From Pterois miles (Eukaryota; Chordata; Actinopteri; Perciformes; Scorpaenidae), in contig CAMQGK010000052.1 in assembly GCA_947000775.1 (NCBI GenBank), forward strand, positions 34,762,501 to 34,826,500: DNA of 64,000 nucleotides. Reading direction: 5' to 3'. The position numbers and the translations under genes were made by a program. Below are positions 12,581 to 27,800 of the stretch, one piece after another. A model generated the notes under the pieces. That model was not told the DNA's origin. It ran no database searches and saw only the letters and a program-made list of their open reading frames with translations. Each line of letters begins with the position of its first letter. Positions within the stretch are counted from its first letter, which is position 1.

Positions 12581-13752
12581 GTAATCAGATGCACAGTAAG
12601 GTTTGGCGACCAACAGTCGGATAGGGTAATAGGACAATCGAGCAGCCTCTCAGGAAGAGTCAGTTCATCACGGAGGGATTTCCTGAGCAGGCGAACAGGA
12701 CGGAGCGCTCAGAGCGTCCTGTGGACCACAGTCACCAAGATGATGGCAGCCAAAATGCTGAATTTAAGGCTTCAAGTCTGCAAACCAATGGGTGACGTCA
12801 CGGTAACTCCGCCCACTCCTTATACAGATGGATGGATAGATCGCGGCTGGCGACCGTACCCACACAGTCGCACGATGCCACAAATATCACAAACAAACCA
12901 GAGGTGTCAGACACAGTCGGTGCAGAGCGAGGAAATCCCAGAGGTCGGCCATCTTGGCTCTGCTCCTGCAGTGAAGGTGTGGTTTCCCGTTCGGTGGAAA
13001 CACTGTGCCAGCAGTAACCAGTTAAATGCCAGTAAGTGTGAACATGACGTAATATGGAAATTTCCACTTTCATGTAGTGTGATAGGCATTTTACATAAAA
13101 AAACATATTTTATCAACAAACCACTGCAGTGATGAACTTATACATGCATCAATTAATCACACATATTCACACATATAGTTTCTCTGAGCTATTTCCAATT
13201 CATCATGGTGAAACCTTGTAGTTTTTCCATTTATGTTTGCTAAAAATTAAACAAATAAATAGATAAAACATGTTTTTAGAGAGAGGTGGCAATGCTGATC
13301 AGTTAGTGCAGCACACTGGTCAACACAGGACACGGTCCCCTCCAATAAAACTGAATTATATTAAAGTAAATACACAGTAATTGTACTGTATTGGAGAGCA
13401 AAACTTCCTGCAAACTGAAGCTCTTTTATCAAACCCTAACCCTAAATCTGTGTATTGTACTGTATATATTACTTCTCCTCATGCACAGTACATACTGTAC
13501 ATACTACATCCTGTTTACATTCATTTTCCCATCTGAAATACAATTCAATTCAGAAATTTGTATTATTATTTCATATTTACTTACTGTGTGTTTATAAGAA
13601 GAAGAAGAAGAAGCTTGAAGTTCAGAATAAGCATATAATAATCAGCTGTCCATGTCAACAGCCTGTTATTGATCCTTGACCTCCACGCACGATATTTGTT
13701 CTTAATCATCTTTCTTTGCTTAAGTGAAGGTTATATATATATAATAATAATA

Positions 13753-13753
<1 letters not shown>

Positions 13754-13812
<59 letters not shown>
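13754..13812. repeat. (GT)n microsatellite
   Basis: About 29 gt units, preceded by a short (ATA)n run; Z-DNA prone. A (CA)n run of about 17 units lies nearby at 13961-13995. Confidence 0.95.
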
Positions 13813-13814
<2 letters not shown>

Positions 13815-13958
13815 TCCTGTGTTCCTGTGTTCCTGTCTCTCAGCCATCATTGCCTTCTTAATGAGGCTTCACTTGTCCTCCGTCCTCTCTGGTTGAGAAC
13901 ATTTAGTGCTGCATTGTGATTGTGGTCGAACAGAAGTCATGGTTGACAGGGGAGATGT

Positions 13959-13960
<2 letters not shown>

Positions 13961-13995
<35 letters not shown>
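13961..13995. repeat. (CA)n microsatellite
   Basis: About 17 perfect units, about 150 bp from the (GT)n run and complementary to it, so the two could pair within one strand. Confidence 0.95.
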
Positions 13996-13996
<1 letters not shown>

Positions 13997-16900
13997 ACTG
14001 AAGGGATGTCAGTAGTTGTGTGTTTGTGTGGGTGTTGTCCAATCAGAGTCAGGTATTCAACAAAGCTGTGTAATAAGAGACTTGATGATAAGGGTGGAGG
14101 TGAAGCAGGAAGTGACACCTGAACACAGCGGCTTGGTCAGAAAGGTCAGTGGACCCTGTTGGACGACGGCTGGATCTGTTGTAGGACGCCGCGTCCCAGT
14201 TGAAGGCGCTGATGGATTCTGGGCAGCGGAGGTGGTGGAGCCGGTGTCGGTGTAGGATTTCCTGACGGGAACACTCGGGGAACACTCGGACCTTTGACAG
14301 TGTGACCTTAGAGAGCGGGGGACCAAGATCCATTCATGGCTGTGACCTGAATAACACATTTCAGTTTATTAATAGTGCACTTCTACGCTTTCAAATACAC
14401 TCATACGTTATATAAAGTTAAATCATACATCGTTCAGTATGGACACCTTCAGTTTCCATCATCACACAGTTAATAACCTTTCTAGTGATAGCATAGATGT
14501 AAATAATAATAATGATGTAAAACCACAGGGTAACTTATCAGATTAGTAGCAGCACAGGTGTTAGTAATAGTATTCATGATAACAATGATGTGGTTAATAA
14601 CACTGATAATAGCATATATTTAACTAATAACATTAATTACAGCACAGGTTAAATGAATTTATTAATCCTTAATGATATGCAAACATTACTAGTCAAAGTT
14701 ATTGAAGCGTTATTAGGAATAGGGTTATTTCTAATAGAGCTCATTTTTTGGGATCAGTTTGTATTTCTTCATGTTCGATGTTTGAGATCAGAAACGAGAC
14801 TCGACGGCTGCAGGTTTGGCTGCGCTGCCTCACACTCGGACTCGGAGGACGATGTGGAGCGCCACACCAGTCCGGGCCAACTGTCGTCTCGGTGTTTAGA
14901 GGCTGAAAGCCCGGTAATAACATGTGTGAACACGGTGCCAGGGGCTGTGCTGACCCTTGGCAGTGTCCCCGGGTTTCCATCCACTGCCCAGAACACAACA
15001 ACAGAAAGCACTTTATTTATAGTGTGAGTCAACAAGTAGGGCTGGAGGGTCACCTGAGGGCCGCCCCCCGACTCGGTGGGGTGAGGGGCCAGTCGAACTC
15101 TGCATGGCTGCAAGGCTGCTTATTTTTAACTGCTCTTTAATGAATTATTTTGTTCATACATATTTAATCTTATCTAGTACTACTGAATGAATATTACACC
15201 CATATGTGGGTTCTCAAGCTAAACACAGCAAACATTAATTCTAATAAATCACCATGGCTGTGCTGCTGATTTTAACTCTTAACAAATTAAGTTATTTTCC
15301 TTTCCCTTAATTTCCTTTAATCTTGCCAGAGCATATTTCCTGAGCACACACAGGTGCAAACATTTGCATCTGGCCAGTCCTAATACACTCTGCAGCTGGC
15401 TATTCATCAAAAAGAAAACATGGCTGACAGTATGGTAATGTTCGGGTTTTAGCATGGAAATAAGGATGAACTCTGGAAGAAGATAACGAGATGGCGAGTC
15501 GAGAGCAATCCATCAAGCAAATCCCCAAACAGACATTTCTGCTTGTTATATCAACAACACTGGAGATGGAGCTGAATGGGCATTTCGTAGGAAACGGCTC
15601 TCATCTATCAGTTAACTGAACCAGTTGGTGCTTCTAACTTTTTTTTTTTCATTATTTTGGGGATTTTGCCCCGTTTTTCTCCCCATTGGGAATACCAAAT
15701 CAGATATGCATGATACAGTACATACTACAATTAACTTGTTGTCATCTGTACTTGTAGCTTGGCGAGTGCTCCCTCCATGACGAGGACCTGCCAACCTTCC
15801 AGATTTTCCCGGCAGGCTCCCGTTTTTCATTTCCCTCTGTCAGCTTCCTCCTGGGGTCACAATTCTCCCATATTTGTCCCGGTTCAAGGAACATTTTCAT
15901 TGGAAAGGAGAAGGTCTCATAGCAGGTTTCATAAAGGAATAGGTCGCCCAAAAACACTATAGACGTTACACTGTATGGTAAAGAAGTTAAGTCGTAGGCA
16001 GGTTGTCAATTAAAAGCATGAACGAGTAAACATGCACGCATGTGCACAACAAATATTTTCATAGGAGGATATTTTTTTAGCAAAAATTAATTGTAATGCT
16101 GCACAGGAATTTTCAGAAAGTTTTATATTTTTTTATAACTTTTCTTGCTTTGCTTCAGACTCCATCGAAGCCTGTTTCCACCGATATACTTTAATTTATC
16201 TGGCGCTCTGCTCTCCTTAACACCATTTAAGCACTGTGGGCACTTTGTATTGTTTTGGGGTGAACTGTTCCTTTAATGCAGCCTGTGGACCTCTGTTTGG
16301 CTCGGTTTCTTGGTTTCTCCCGCCACGGGAGCTCAGCACCAGACCTCTTTGAATTGCTGAACGAATCAGAGATGTGACCAGTGGACTCAAAGCAGCGAGT
16401 CCATCCCACTGGAGTTGGTTTTCTCACACTACCTGTTGAATACGAGTCCAGTACATCCTGGTACATCTCCTGGCGTTTGACCCCCACCTGGTTTTACACA
16501 CCTGACCTCCCTCCGAGGATAACAGGCTTTCCTCTGCTGCTGGTTTCCTCGACTCCTCTTTCACGCTGTCGAGTTGTGTGAACAACAACATCAGTGTGAA
16601 AGTGGATGAAAGCTGCGTACAGCTCCACACTGAAAACCTGGACACAAGTCAGTGACTCGATATCAAAGCACCACTCAGCGGTTTTGACGTGTACCTGAGA
16701 TTGTTCTCAGGGAAACTCGTCGTGACCCAGAAGTCTTTCTTGAAATGTTTTATATTTACGCAGAGAAACTAGATATCAGGAAGTGGCACCTTCGCTTGCA
16801 GGTGAACAAAGAGACCAGATGCTGAAACAGCAGCCGTGACCTCTGTTTGCTGTAGTTGGTCGGCTACATCCTTTTTAAAGGAGAGAAATGAATATTTTCT

Positions 16901-17264
16901 CTTGCATGGCCTGACCATTGAGTCCTTTAGAAAGTTAACTGACACCAGCAACAAAACCATTTTTGCTCTTCTTCTCTCGTCCTTACAGATACAGTTTCTA
17001 TAAAGCAGCTTTCTACTTTCTACATCTCTGGAGGCTCCTCATCAGATCACCTCGTCTGACCTCCAGACCTCTTTGCTTTTTTGTCTTTAGAGAGATGAAG
17101 GGAGTTTGTCCTTCACCTTTTGGGTAATTGTGAACTCAAATAAACATGTTGGGTATCGCAGTAGGACATGTCAGTGTTTTATAAAAATAAGAAGAAGAAC
17201 AGACACTTTATTGATGAGTGATGGATGATTTATTGATGCACAAACTGGACCGATATACATGCAT

Positions 17265-17464
17265 TAATGGAGAGATGTGAGCACCCCGTTGGGGGTTTGG
17301 TGCTTTGCTCAGCAGCACCTCAGCAGTGCCCAAGAGGCAAACTGGCACCTCTCCAGCTACCAGTTCACACTCAGTACATTACAGTACACACTTGGTCCCT
17401 GTGTGGTTGGTCCCCCCCCCCATTCCCTGCCAAGTCCTTACGGACTGGCCTACTGCCGCCCCAG
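17265..17464 (-). mobile_element. tRNA-derived SINE, truncated copy
   Basis: Reverse-oriented fragment of the same SINE family. The segment ggcacctctccagctaccag and the head complement ctactgccgcccc at 17452-17464 are shared. The 3' tail is missing and a C run replaces part of the middle. Confidence 0.75.
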
Positions 17465-18542
17465 TAATAAGGTTGTGTTTTGGCAAGAATCTGATGATAT
17501 TATACGCATCCTGTATGGCCCAATGATTCAGTACTTACTGATACTGTAAGCTAGGTGGTATATTGATTTTTTATTTACTTTCAGGAAAATCAGATTTTTA
17601 AGAGGTTAATCAAAAATCAATAGTGTTTTGGAGAATCAATGCAGCATTGTGATAGTATTGTGATACTTGTGTATCAGTGTTTTCTTACATCCCCATTTTG
17701 TAATATTTTCGTAAAGAGCACTCAGAGGTATCAGGAACCTTTTTCTTGCAGTGACAAACGGCTAAAATAATCCTTACTTAAATCTTAAAACTTAAATCTC
17801 ATTTCCCCAAATCCACACACCCCTCTGATTCCAGATCAGGACAATCCGTCCAAAACAAGCAGCAGAATCTGAATACGACAGAACCAGACAGCGAAGGAGA
17901 TGAGGACCCAGATCGTCTGCTGTCTTTGGGAGTATCCGGCCGCTGCTTGACGGGGGTGTACGCAGGACACCTTATCAATGAACTGTGCATGGACGACCCA
18001 TTACTCCACACTCTCACATCATTATAGTTGCTAATAAAGAGCAGCTCTAATCAGATTCTCAGTTAATTGATTGTGAAGACCACGGGAGGCTGCTTGACTC
18101 ATCTGCAGCCATGAATGTTTCCTCCACACAGAAGAAACCAGGATTCAAGCTTTTAATCAAGACATTCATTCCTGTGAGGAGGCTGGGGCTGTGCAGGGAT
18201 GCTGTTACTTGAATTAGAGACATAAGAGGATTTGCTATGATGTGGAAATTAAGTCGCCTCTACTTGTTTATGGGTAGAAAACCATCACTCTGATTCAAAA
18301 CCGTAGTACCGACGTGTGTCACGCTGGCAGCCACAGAACAGATTTATATATTTATTTACACCAGTCTGCTGAGTGAAAGAGTCAGAAATGACCGAAATCA
18401 ACTTTAGGTGGGATTTCTCAACGAAAACAAAACAGTTTTCACGGATATCCTTGTTGCTTTAAACCCACACCCACTGTCACCAGTGGAGAACTTGGTGAGG
18501 TGGTGTGACAACAGTCACCTCCAGCTCAACACTGGACCAAGA

Positions 18543-18547
<5 letters not shown>
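17465..18547. other. Non-coding; no gene recognised
   Basis: 18010-18300 is a repeat-free stretch with homeodomain-like sites (cagttaattgattgtg, cttttaatcaag). It could be a conserved non-coding element; otherwise nothing is seen. Confidence 0.45.
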
Positions 18548-20370
<1,823 letters not shown>

Positions 20371-20402
20371 CTGGTTGCCATCACGGTTTGGGGTCACAGT
20401 TT

Positions 20403-20606
20403 TCAGTTCGGTATCTCTGGCTGTAAACCTCCCGATGCTTTAGTTGTGTAGCTGCTCTGAGTCTGCATGTAGAGGCTGGTTAATGCTGCTGGGAGAAGGA
20501 GTCGCTCTTTCCTCCCCGACTCTCTGCTCCTATCGACGGACACACCGGAGCGACGTCTCCGTAGATCATTGATCATATTGGAAGTATTGCCGCTAGCATT
20601 AGACAC
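20403..20606 (-). pseudogene. hAT transposase fragment, second copy
   Basis: A 67-codon open frame starting MSNASGNTSNMINDLRRRRS. It is the same as the start of the frame at 32574-32897 and then breaks off where this copy has its internal deletion. It lacks the RYNLPS block and is non-functional alone. Confidence 0.5.
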
Positions 20607-21100
20607 ACGTGTCGCTCAGCGCCGACACACAGTTGATGTTTTATCCTCCACTTTTTTCCCGTCGCCGTCATACGTAACACCGACTCCGTAACGCTCCCAC
20701 ACAGCAGAGAGAAACGCCGCCGGTGGATCCTCTACCTGAACTTTATCGTGTCCTCTCTCCATTTCCTGAACCAATCACAGCCTGACTCTGCTCTCCATCA
20801 ACGTCTCTGAGAAGGAAGGAGGCGGAGTCACGCCTCGTCAACGCCTCGTATCTTTGGTGGTTCAACACATGGGCAGTAAAATCTGGTCTTTCCTCGCTGA
20901 AACTGAGCCAATCACAACTCACGACCTCAGCTTCAGTTACACTGAGCAGGTTCTACCTCATGTTCCTGTCCACCGTGTCCCAGCCTCTTTCCACAGGCCT
21001 TGATTTCTAGTGGGACAATAAACGGGATAAAAAAATACACAATCGGCCTCATAACCTGTTTCAGATGAACCAAACGGTACAAACACAACCCGAACTGTGA

Positions 21101-21716
21101 CTAGAGAACCGAACGGTTCAGGTTTTAACCCGAACCGTGACCAGAGAACCGAACGGTTCAGGTTTTAACCCGAACCGTGACTAGAGAACCGAACGGTTCA
21201 GGTTTTAATCCGAACCGTAACTAGAGAACCGAACGGTTCAGGTTTTAACCCGAACCATGACCAGAGAACCGAACGGTTCAGGTTTTAACCCGAACCGTGA
21301 CCAGAGAACCGAACGGTTCAGGTTTTAACCCGAACCGTGACCAGAGAACCGAACGATTCAGGTTTTAACCTGAACCGTGACCAGAGAACCGAACGGTACA
21401 AACACGTTTAACCCGAACCGTGACCAGAGAACCGAACGGTTCAGGTTTTAACCCGAACCGTGACCAGAGAACCGAACGGTTCAGGTTTTAACCCGAACCG
21501 TGACTAGAGAACCGAACGGTTCAGGTTTTAACCCGAACCGTGACCAGAGAACCGAACGGTTCAGGTTTTAACCCGAACCGTGACCAGAGAACCGAACGGT
21601 TCAGGTTTTAACCCGAACCGTGACCAGAGAACCGAACGGTTCAGGTTTTAACCCGAACCGTGACCAGAGAACCGAACGGTTCAGGTTTTAACCTGAACCG
21701 TGACCAGAGAACGGTT
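21101..21716. repeat. 40-bp minisatellite inside a transposon
   Basis: About 15 copies of a 40-bp unit containing gagaaccgaacggttcagg and aacccgaaccgtga. The copies differ at a few sites (cta/cca, tgt/cgt). One short variant unit lies near 21397-21420. The unit derives from the subterminal repeats of the hAT-type element that holds it. Confidence 0.95.
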
Positions 21717-22170
21717 TGTTTCTTTAGCCGAACCGTTCCCACCCCTAACACACACAGATGAAGTGATGGGTCTTGCAGAGTGTGTGCTGCAGTGTTCAGA
21801 AGGAGGGACACAGTTCAAGAAGGCAGGCGGCTTCCTGTCCTGCTGCATCGGAAATACCAACCCTGCAGCCTCCGAGGCTGCATTCAGATTAGACTACACA
21901 CACACAAAGTAAACTCAAACATGTACACACCCCACAGCACACACACAAGCAGCAGTGAATGTACAGCAAGGCCAAGCACAAACACAGCACAACACAACAC
22001 AACACAACACATCCTCACATACTTTAACTGACACACACACAAACACTGCACACACGCACACAGAAACTCCCATCCGCTGGGAGTATTGTTGGATTCTTCC
22101 TCCTCTGACGCCTGGGAGGCTCTGCTCTGGGAAAAGGAAACACAGGCTGGAGTAACCTTTATACACAGCA

Positions 22171-23053
22171 GAGGGAGGGGGGAGGGGGGGGGAGAAAGAG
22201 AGGGGGGAGAGAGAGAGAGGGAGGGGGGGAGAGAGGGAGGGAGGGAGGGAGAGAAAGAGAGGGAGGGAGGGAGAGAGAGGGAGGGAGGGAGAGGGAGGGA
22301 GAGAGAGAGAGGGAGGGAGGGAAGAGAGAGAGGAAGAGAAAGAGAGGGAGGGAGGGAAGGAGAGAAAGAGAGGGAGGGAGAGAGAGAGAGGGAGGGAGGG
22401 AGAGGGAGGGAGAGAGAGAGAGGGAGGGAGAGAGGGAGAGAAGAGAGGGAGGGAGAGAGGGACAGAAAGAGAGGAAGAGAGAGAGAGGGAGGGAGAGAGA
22501 TAGAGGGGGAGGGAGAGAGGGAGGGAGGGAGGGAGAGAAGAGAGGGAGGGATAGAGGGAGAGAGAGAGGGAGAGGGAGGGAGGGAGAGAGAGAGAGAGAG
22601 GGAGAGAGAGGGAGAGAAAGAGAGGGAGGGATAGAGGGAGAGAGAGAGAGGGAGGGAGGGAGAGAGGGAGGAGGGAGGGAGGGAGATAGAGGGAGAGAGA
22701 GGGAGGAGAGGGGGAGAGGGAGGGAGGGAGGGAGAGAGAGGGAGAGAAAAAGAGAGGGAGGGGGGATAGAGGGAGAGAGAGGAGAGGAGAGGGAGAGAGA
22801 GAGATAGAGGGGGGAGAGAGGGAGGGAGGGAGAGGGAGGGATAGAGGGAGGGAGAGATAGAGGGAGAGAGAGAGAGAGAGATAGAGGGAGAGAGAGAGAG
22901 GGAGGGAGAGAGAGAGAGAGAGGAGAGGGAGGGAGGGATAGAGGGAGAGAGAGAGGGAGGGAGAGGGAGGGAGGGATAGAGGGAGAGAGAGAGGGAGGGA
23001 TAGAGGGAGAGAGATAGAGGGAGGGAGAGAGAGAGAAAGAGAGAGAGGGAGAG
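22171..23053. repeat. Polypurine GGGA/GA tract of 0.9 kb
   Basis: A mix of gagagg, gggagg and gaga units with rare t (taga) and c. All purine on the + strand for long stretches. Several sub-blocks recur (for example 22240-22310 and 22340-22420), showing internal duplication. Confidence 0.95.
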
Positions 23054-23295
23054 TTTGTTAGCAGAGCCAGCGTCGGGTCCTGAGCTCTGCTTTAATCCTG
23101 GTTTCTTCCTCCATCGTCGTGTCAGCTGTGACTGAAATGACGTTTAATTGTCATTTTTCAAGTCAAGTCAGTTTTATTTCTATGCCTAAAATCATAAATC
23201 ACAGTTTTGCTTCAGTGGACTTCAGGATACGACTCTGTCCTTTACGATGTGACCCTCTCCTCAAAACCAACAGATATATATATTTATACTGTATA

Positions 23296-23900
23296 TTAGA
23301 GAAGTCGATTAACTGCATGATTTTCCATAGTTAATTACAGTTAATCCAACGACTGGATCTCACTGTGGACACTGGAGACACATGTTGATACCAGGTGTAA
23401 ATATAATCATTTGAGTCAAATATTTAGTCATGATTAATCGCATAATTGTCCATAGTTAATCACAAAATTAATCACGTTTATCTGTTCAAAATGAATATTC
23501 AAGGGAGATTAGTCCAGTATGTAATCCTCTTATCAACATGGGAGTGAGCAAATATGCTGCTTTATGCATATAAAGTATATTTATTATTGTAAATCAATAA
23601 CAGCACTAATCAATACCAGATATTGACCAGAAACCCTCCCAGGTTCTGACTTTAGCTTCAACAATCTGCTCCAATCAGAACACAAACTGCAGCCCAACAG
23701 GCAACAACAGCTGTCAGTGTGTCAGAGTGCTGACTTGACTAGGACTTGATCCAGACTGACTGGGACTATCAGAAAGTGGGCATGTCTGTAAAGGGGGGAC
23801 TGGTGGGGACCCAGAGAACCCATTTACATCCACACATCTGGAGGTCAGAGGTCAACGGGCCCCTTTGATAAAGGACAGAACTTTGGAGCGTTATTTGGGC
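23296..23900. mobile_element. Copy of the 10.1-kb DNA transposon, opposite orientation
   Basis: Contains ccagactgactgggactatc and catttacatccacacatctg, the reverse complements of segments of the 10107-10720 copy. Both copies also share the gttgataagagtatta-type segment. The terminal repeats are decayed. Confidence 0.75.
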
Positions 23901-24149
23901 TCCTTCACGACAAGCTAGCAACGACATGGTTGGTACGGATGGATTCCTCAGCTCATCTAGTTTACAACTGCTACAACCTACAAATCACAAGTTGCATTAA
24001 AGTGTCAAAGAAATGAATGGCAGTAAAAACAATTAGCCTTAAAGAGTAATCATGTACATAAAGGCGACAGAAGTGTGAACCTGCTGCTCGGCCTGTGAAG
24101 AGCAGCTGTCAGGATGGAGTTATGTTGTCCAGACACACCTATTAACCTG

Positions 24150-24345
24150 TTAGAGGTGGAGCAGGGTGGTGGTGGTGGTGGTGCAGTGGTCAACGCTGAC
24201 GCCTCACAGCTTCTGAGTTTACATGTTCTCCTCATGTTAGCTGGGTTTTCTCCGGGTTCTCCGGTTTCCTCCCACAGTCCAAAGACATGCAGGTTAACTG
24301 ATGACTCTAAACATCCTGCAGGTGTGAATGTGAATTCGACTGCGA
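24150..24345 (+). mobile_element. Partial tRNA-derived repeat
   Basis: Shares with 46880-47258 the head ggtgcagtggtcaacgctgacgcc and the phrases tttcctcccacagtccaaag and acatgcaggttaactgatga. A short (GGT)n run at 24168-24182 sits in its head. The tail end is missing. Confidence 0.75.
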
Positions 24346-24556
24346 CTCTTCATCTCGTCTTAAAACCGATATATTTCCCTACAGAACCTTCATGGTACCA
24401 CTGGCCTCTGCCACTGTCCCAACAATATGGTTGAAATAAGCTCGTAGTCCACAGTGTTAGATGGGAAAATGTCGTTTTCCCCCCATGGTGGGGTTATGCT
24501 GCCATTTCTGAATAATAACAGAGAATAGTATTTTACTCTCTAGTCTTCCTCCTTTT

Positions 24557-24862
24557 GGCGTGGCATCATGTCGGCTGTGGCATCATGTCAGCTGTGGCAT
24601 CATGGCGGCGTAGCATCATGGCAGGCGTGGCATCATGGCGGCGTGGCATCATGGCGGTGTGGCATCATGGCAGGCATGGCATCATGGCGGGCGTGGCATC
24701 ATGGCGGCGTGGCATCATGGCGGGCGTGGCATCATGTCGGCTGTGGCATCATGGCGGGCGTGGCATCATGGCAGGCGTGGCATCATGGCAGGCGTGGCAT
24801 CATGTCGGCTGTGGCATCATGGCGGGCGTGGCATCATGGCGGCGTGGCATCATGGCGGGCAT
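24557..24862. repeat. About 16-bp minisatellite (gtggcatcatggcgg)
   Basis: About 19 copies of ggcgtggcatcatg with a variable joint (gcgg, gcaggc, tcggct). The joint variants shift the period between 15 and 17 bp. It holds open frames in all three + frames, a repeat artefact. Confidence 0.9.
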
Positions 24863-27800
24863 AGCGAGGACTTTCTCCTCCTCGTGTTGAGACGTTCGTC
24901 CCTCTTTCTCAGAGCCCTCCGCCAACGTTCGCCGCCGTCGGTCAGAGATCAGAGCTGGTGGAAAGTCTTCAGTTTCAGAAAGGAGAAAATCTGGTTAATT
25001 TCCTTTCTGTTTTCTCTTTATAACTTCATCATCTGAGGGCGCAGGGCCTGAGCGGAGGGGATATCGATTTGTATCATGAGTTTACAGATCTTATTTGAGG
25101 CAAAGTGTACTTTTGACTGAATTGCCTTTAGATTACAGTATTCTAAGAGGAAAAAATAAGACTTGCCAGCCTCAAAGCCTCTCCTGTGGAAATCTGTGCT
25201 CACTCCTGGACCGAGTGGGCACACAGCTGAGTCTGGACTCCTTCATTTCCTCCCAGGGAGGGTCAGCAGCAGTCATCATTTTCAGATGTTATCTCCCTAA
25301 TTTGTCTGTATCCACGCCCTCCTCCACGACTCATACAGTCACAGAAACTCAAAGTAATTTCAGCCTCCTCAGGCAGGCGCTCATGTGTCCAAACCTCGGG
25401 TTATTTTTAGGACTCCCCCCTGGTGTTCAGATGGTCCGGTCCGGGCCAGAGGAAGGGGAGTGGTGGGGGAAATCTTCAACAATGACTTCATTAACATGAT
25501 GCCCAGTATGAGCAGTAGCCTACAGCTGGACTATACTGCTCCTCTACAGCTCTGGATGCGTGGCTTTCCCTCTGGATTTAATCCTTTATGGATGTGTGTC
25601 TGATTCTGCATCAGTTCTGAGGGGCAACATGGAAGTTTGTTAAAGTTTCCTCCATCCAAGACTTCGAACACCAGAAGCATGTTGATCACCAGTGAGTATG
25701 TGTTGTTATATGACAGACAGGGAGATAATGACAACCTTGCTCTGTTTTCTTTTTGATGACAATTGACAATTGGAGCTTGATGGCATTCATTAAGGAGATG
25801 ATTGGTTAATTAGCTTAACGAGTGCTGCTTAATGAGGACCTGATTGAGCCTCGATTAGACAGACTATATGGCTGCTGGGCTCCTTGGTTCTGGTAGTTTG
25901 CTGAATTAACTGACTTCACTGTTGCGGGAGTGATGCTTGGCCACGAAAGTTTTCAACAGACTTTTTGTGTAAATATGTAACTGCAGCTTTAGTCAAAGTG
26001 TAACAGGGTTATTCTTGTTTCGTGGGGCAGGAAAGGAATCTGAAGCACTCTGGTATCCACTGAGAGTCCGTTATTGTTTGAAGGCCGTGGGCCTGAAAAC
26101 ATCACAAGCTCAGTTTTGAGCTCTGACAGAATGAAAGCTGTTTCTCTGGCAGAAAGGGCGTAGGACTTACTCTGAATGTGTGTGGGTTCCTTTTTAAAAT
26201 GTGACCTGTTGTAGAGACCTGATCACCTGCCAAAGAAAAGTGTGCAAATATTCAAACTGTGTCCAAAAAACTTTTAAAAGCTATATGCTGTATGCCTGTG
26301 TGGCAGTGCTCTCCTGGAGGAAAATCATATGTAGATTATTCAAAAACGGTTGCTTTTATTCTGAAATCTGTGACCTGATCTGCGGGTTTGGTTTTATTTT
26401 TCTCTGTCTGCTTTCAGCAGTGACTTCTGTGGACCTCACCTTCGCTCTCCCATTACATAACATGGAGCGGCGCTTTATGACTTCCTCGCCATGTTGTTGT
26501 GTGTCAGTGAATGTGTGAAGCAGGTTGTGACAACGGAAGCTGTAATCGCGTTTTAGCTGCGCTAAAAGGCAGAAAATTCAAAAATCTGCATTCAGATTTT
26601 CAACAATTATCCACGTTGCTGTTTTCTGTTTTTGTCAATGAGGCTCAGTGAGTTTCCTCCTAAACAGAAGCATGTCGACTATCCAGACAGAGGATGGCAG
26701 AGACCGACTAACAGTCCACAACACATAAACTAATCAGACCCCAGATGTGATGCTAATGTGAACGTTAGCTGTTGTTGCTAACTGTGTTCCAACGTATAAC
26801 ATTAGCAAGTACGGATCAGCTACACTACCACCTTCACTGTATCCCAGCTGGCCGATCTAAGGATGTATATTGTCCTTATTTGGTCTGAAACACCAATAGT
26901 CCAAAAAATGTCCCATTGTACCAAAAAAGACCCCAATTCTCCGACAGTCCGTTACCCAAGAAAACAAAAGCTCATTGTTCCAAAGCACCGAAAATACACA
27001 CTTTCAGTGCAGCAAATAGACGCACATGGCTGAGTGCAGATTGACGGCGATCAGGAGGAACAGACGATTTCATTGGTCAAACATCTACTCCCACAAGTTT
27101 AAATGAATAAATGAATGTCCTGCAGGGGTGTGCAAGCATTCATAAGAACCCACAACATCCGTTTTTATATAAATTTCCATGCAAATTTTTCACACAAAAG
27201 TCCATGCTTGGTGTGAAACGGCGTTAACAATGTTATGGCTTCAATTATCAGATTTATTAGTGAGTAACTCAACAGGTAATTGCAGTTGAACTGAAGTGAT
27301 GTGGCTTTTTAAGCGTGTAATATCAGCGTTTTCAGCTAGAATGCGATCAGATGCTAATCCGTCGCCTCACATTAGCCTATAGCTGGAGAGCTCACTTTGC
27401 ATCTGAACCACCTGCTGAATCGTAGAGGTGTCCGGTACATGTACAAGCAAATCTTTAAAGGAGAGTATTTGTACATCAGTTTTTCAGCGTGTTACCTTGA
27501 ATTCTTGAAGAAAACTTTTTGGTCGCATGCTGCATGGTGAGCGAAGAATCAAAAAACGGAGAAAAGCAACAACAGCAGAACTATATTAAAACCTTAATAC
27601 CTTTATAAACTCACTCAACTCACACATTATACAGTCCAAGTCTCATTTATCCAGTTGTATGGTCACAAATGAAATGAAATGAAATTTTGATTAATTAAAG
27701 TCACACAGGGAGATAGACAGCTGGAAAGATGCTGAGTGTACCTATAAGGGTTTCTGGACTTGTTATTGGATTTGTCATTGTTTTGTGTTGTTATTTGATT

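Larger units (their letters stand above)
10938..17264. other. Non-coding; no gene recognised
   Basis: 12735-12850 matches a common fish repeat (caaaccaatgggtgacgtca). 14770-15115 is GC-rich and open in several frames on both strands, but it has no recognised domain and no convincing splice sites. 15230-15560 is repeat-free and moderately AT-rich, and includes aaacatttgcatctgg; a conserved element is possible but untestable here. Confidence 0.5.
20375..21747 (-). mobile_element. hAT-type transposon copy with an internal minisatellite
   Basis: Adjoins the CT tract on its left and ends with ccgaaccgttcccacccct, the inverted counterpart of the terminal sequence at 32313. Relative to that copy it lacks about 320 bp (the 32378-32702 part) but keeps the opposite end. 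Near the right end a 40-bp unit has expanded (21101-21716). Confidence 0.75.

Noticed and set aside
12740..13132. 130-codon frame MMAAKMLNLRLQ...
   Set aside because: It starts inside a common fish repeat (caaaccaatgggtgacgtca) and shows no domain.
13434..13446. ccctaaccctaa, a telomere-like repeat
   Set aside because: Only two units; too short to be an interstitial telomere.
14653..15113. Three overlapping open frames of 86-124 codons on both strands
   Set aside because: GC-rich composition lowers stop frequency; no recognisable domain or splice sites, and no frame stands out.
22086..22634. 182-codon Gly/Glu/Arg frame
   Set aside because: It reads through the polypurine tract only.
24555..25036. 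98-133 codon Trp/His-rich frames
   Set aside because: By-products of the gtggcatcatg minisatellite.
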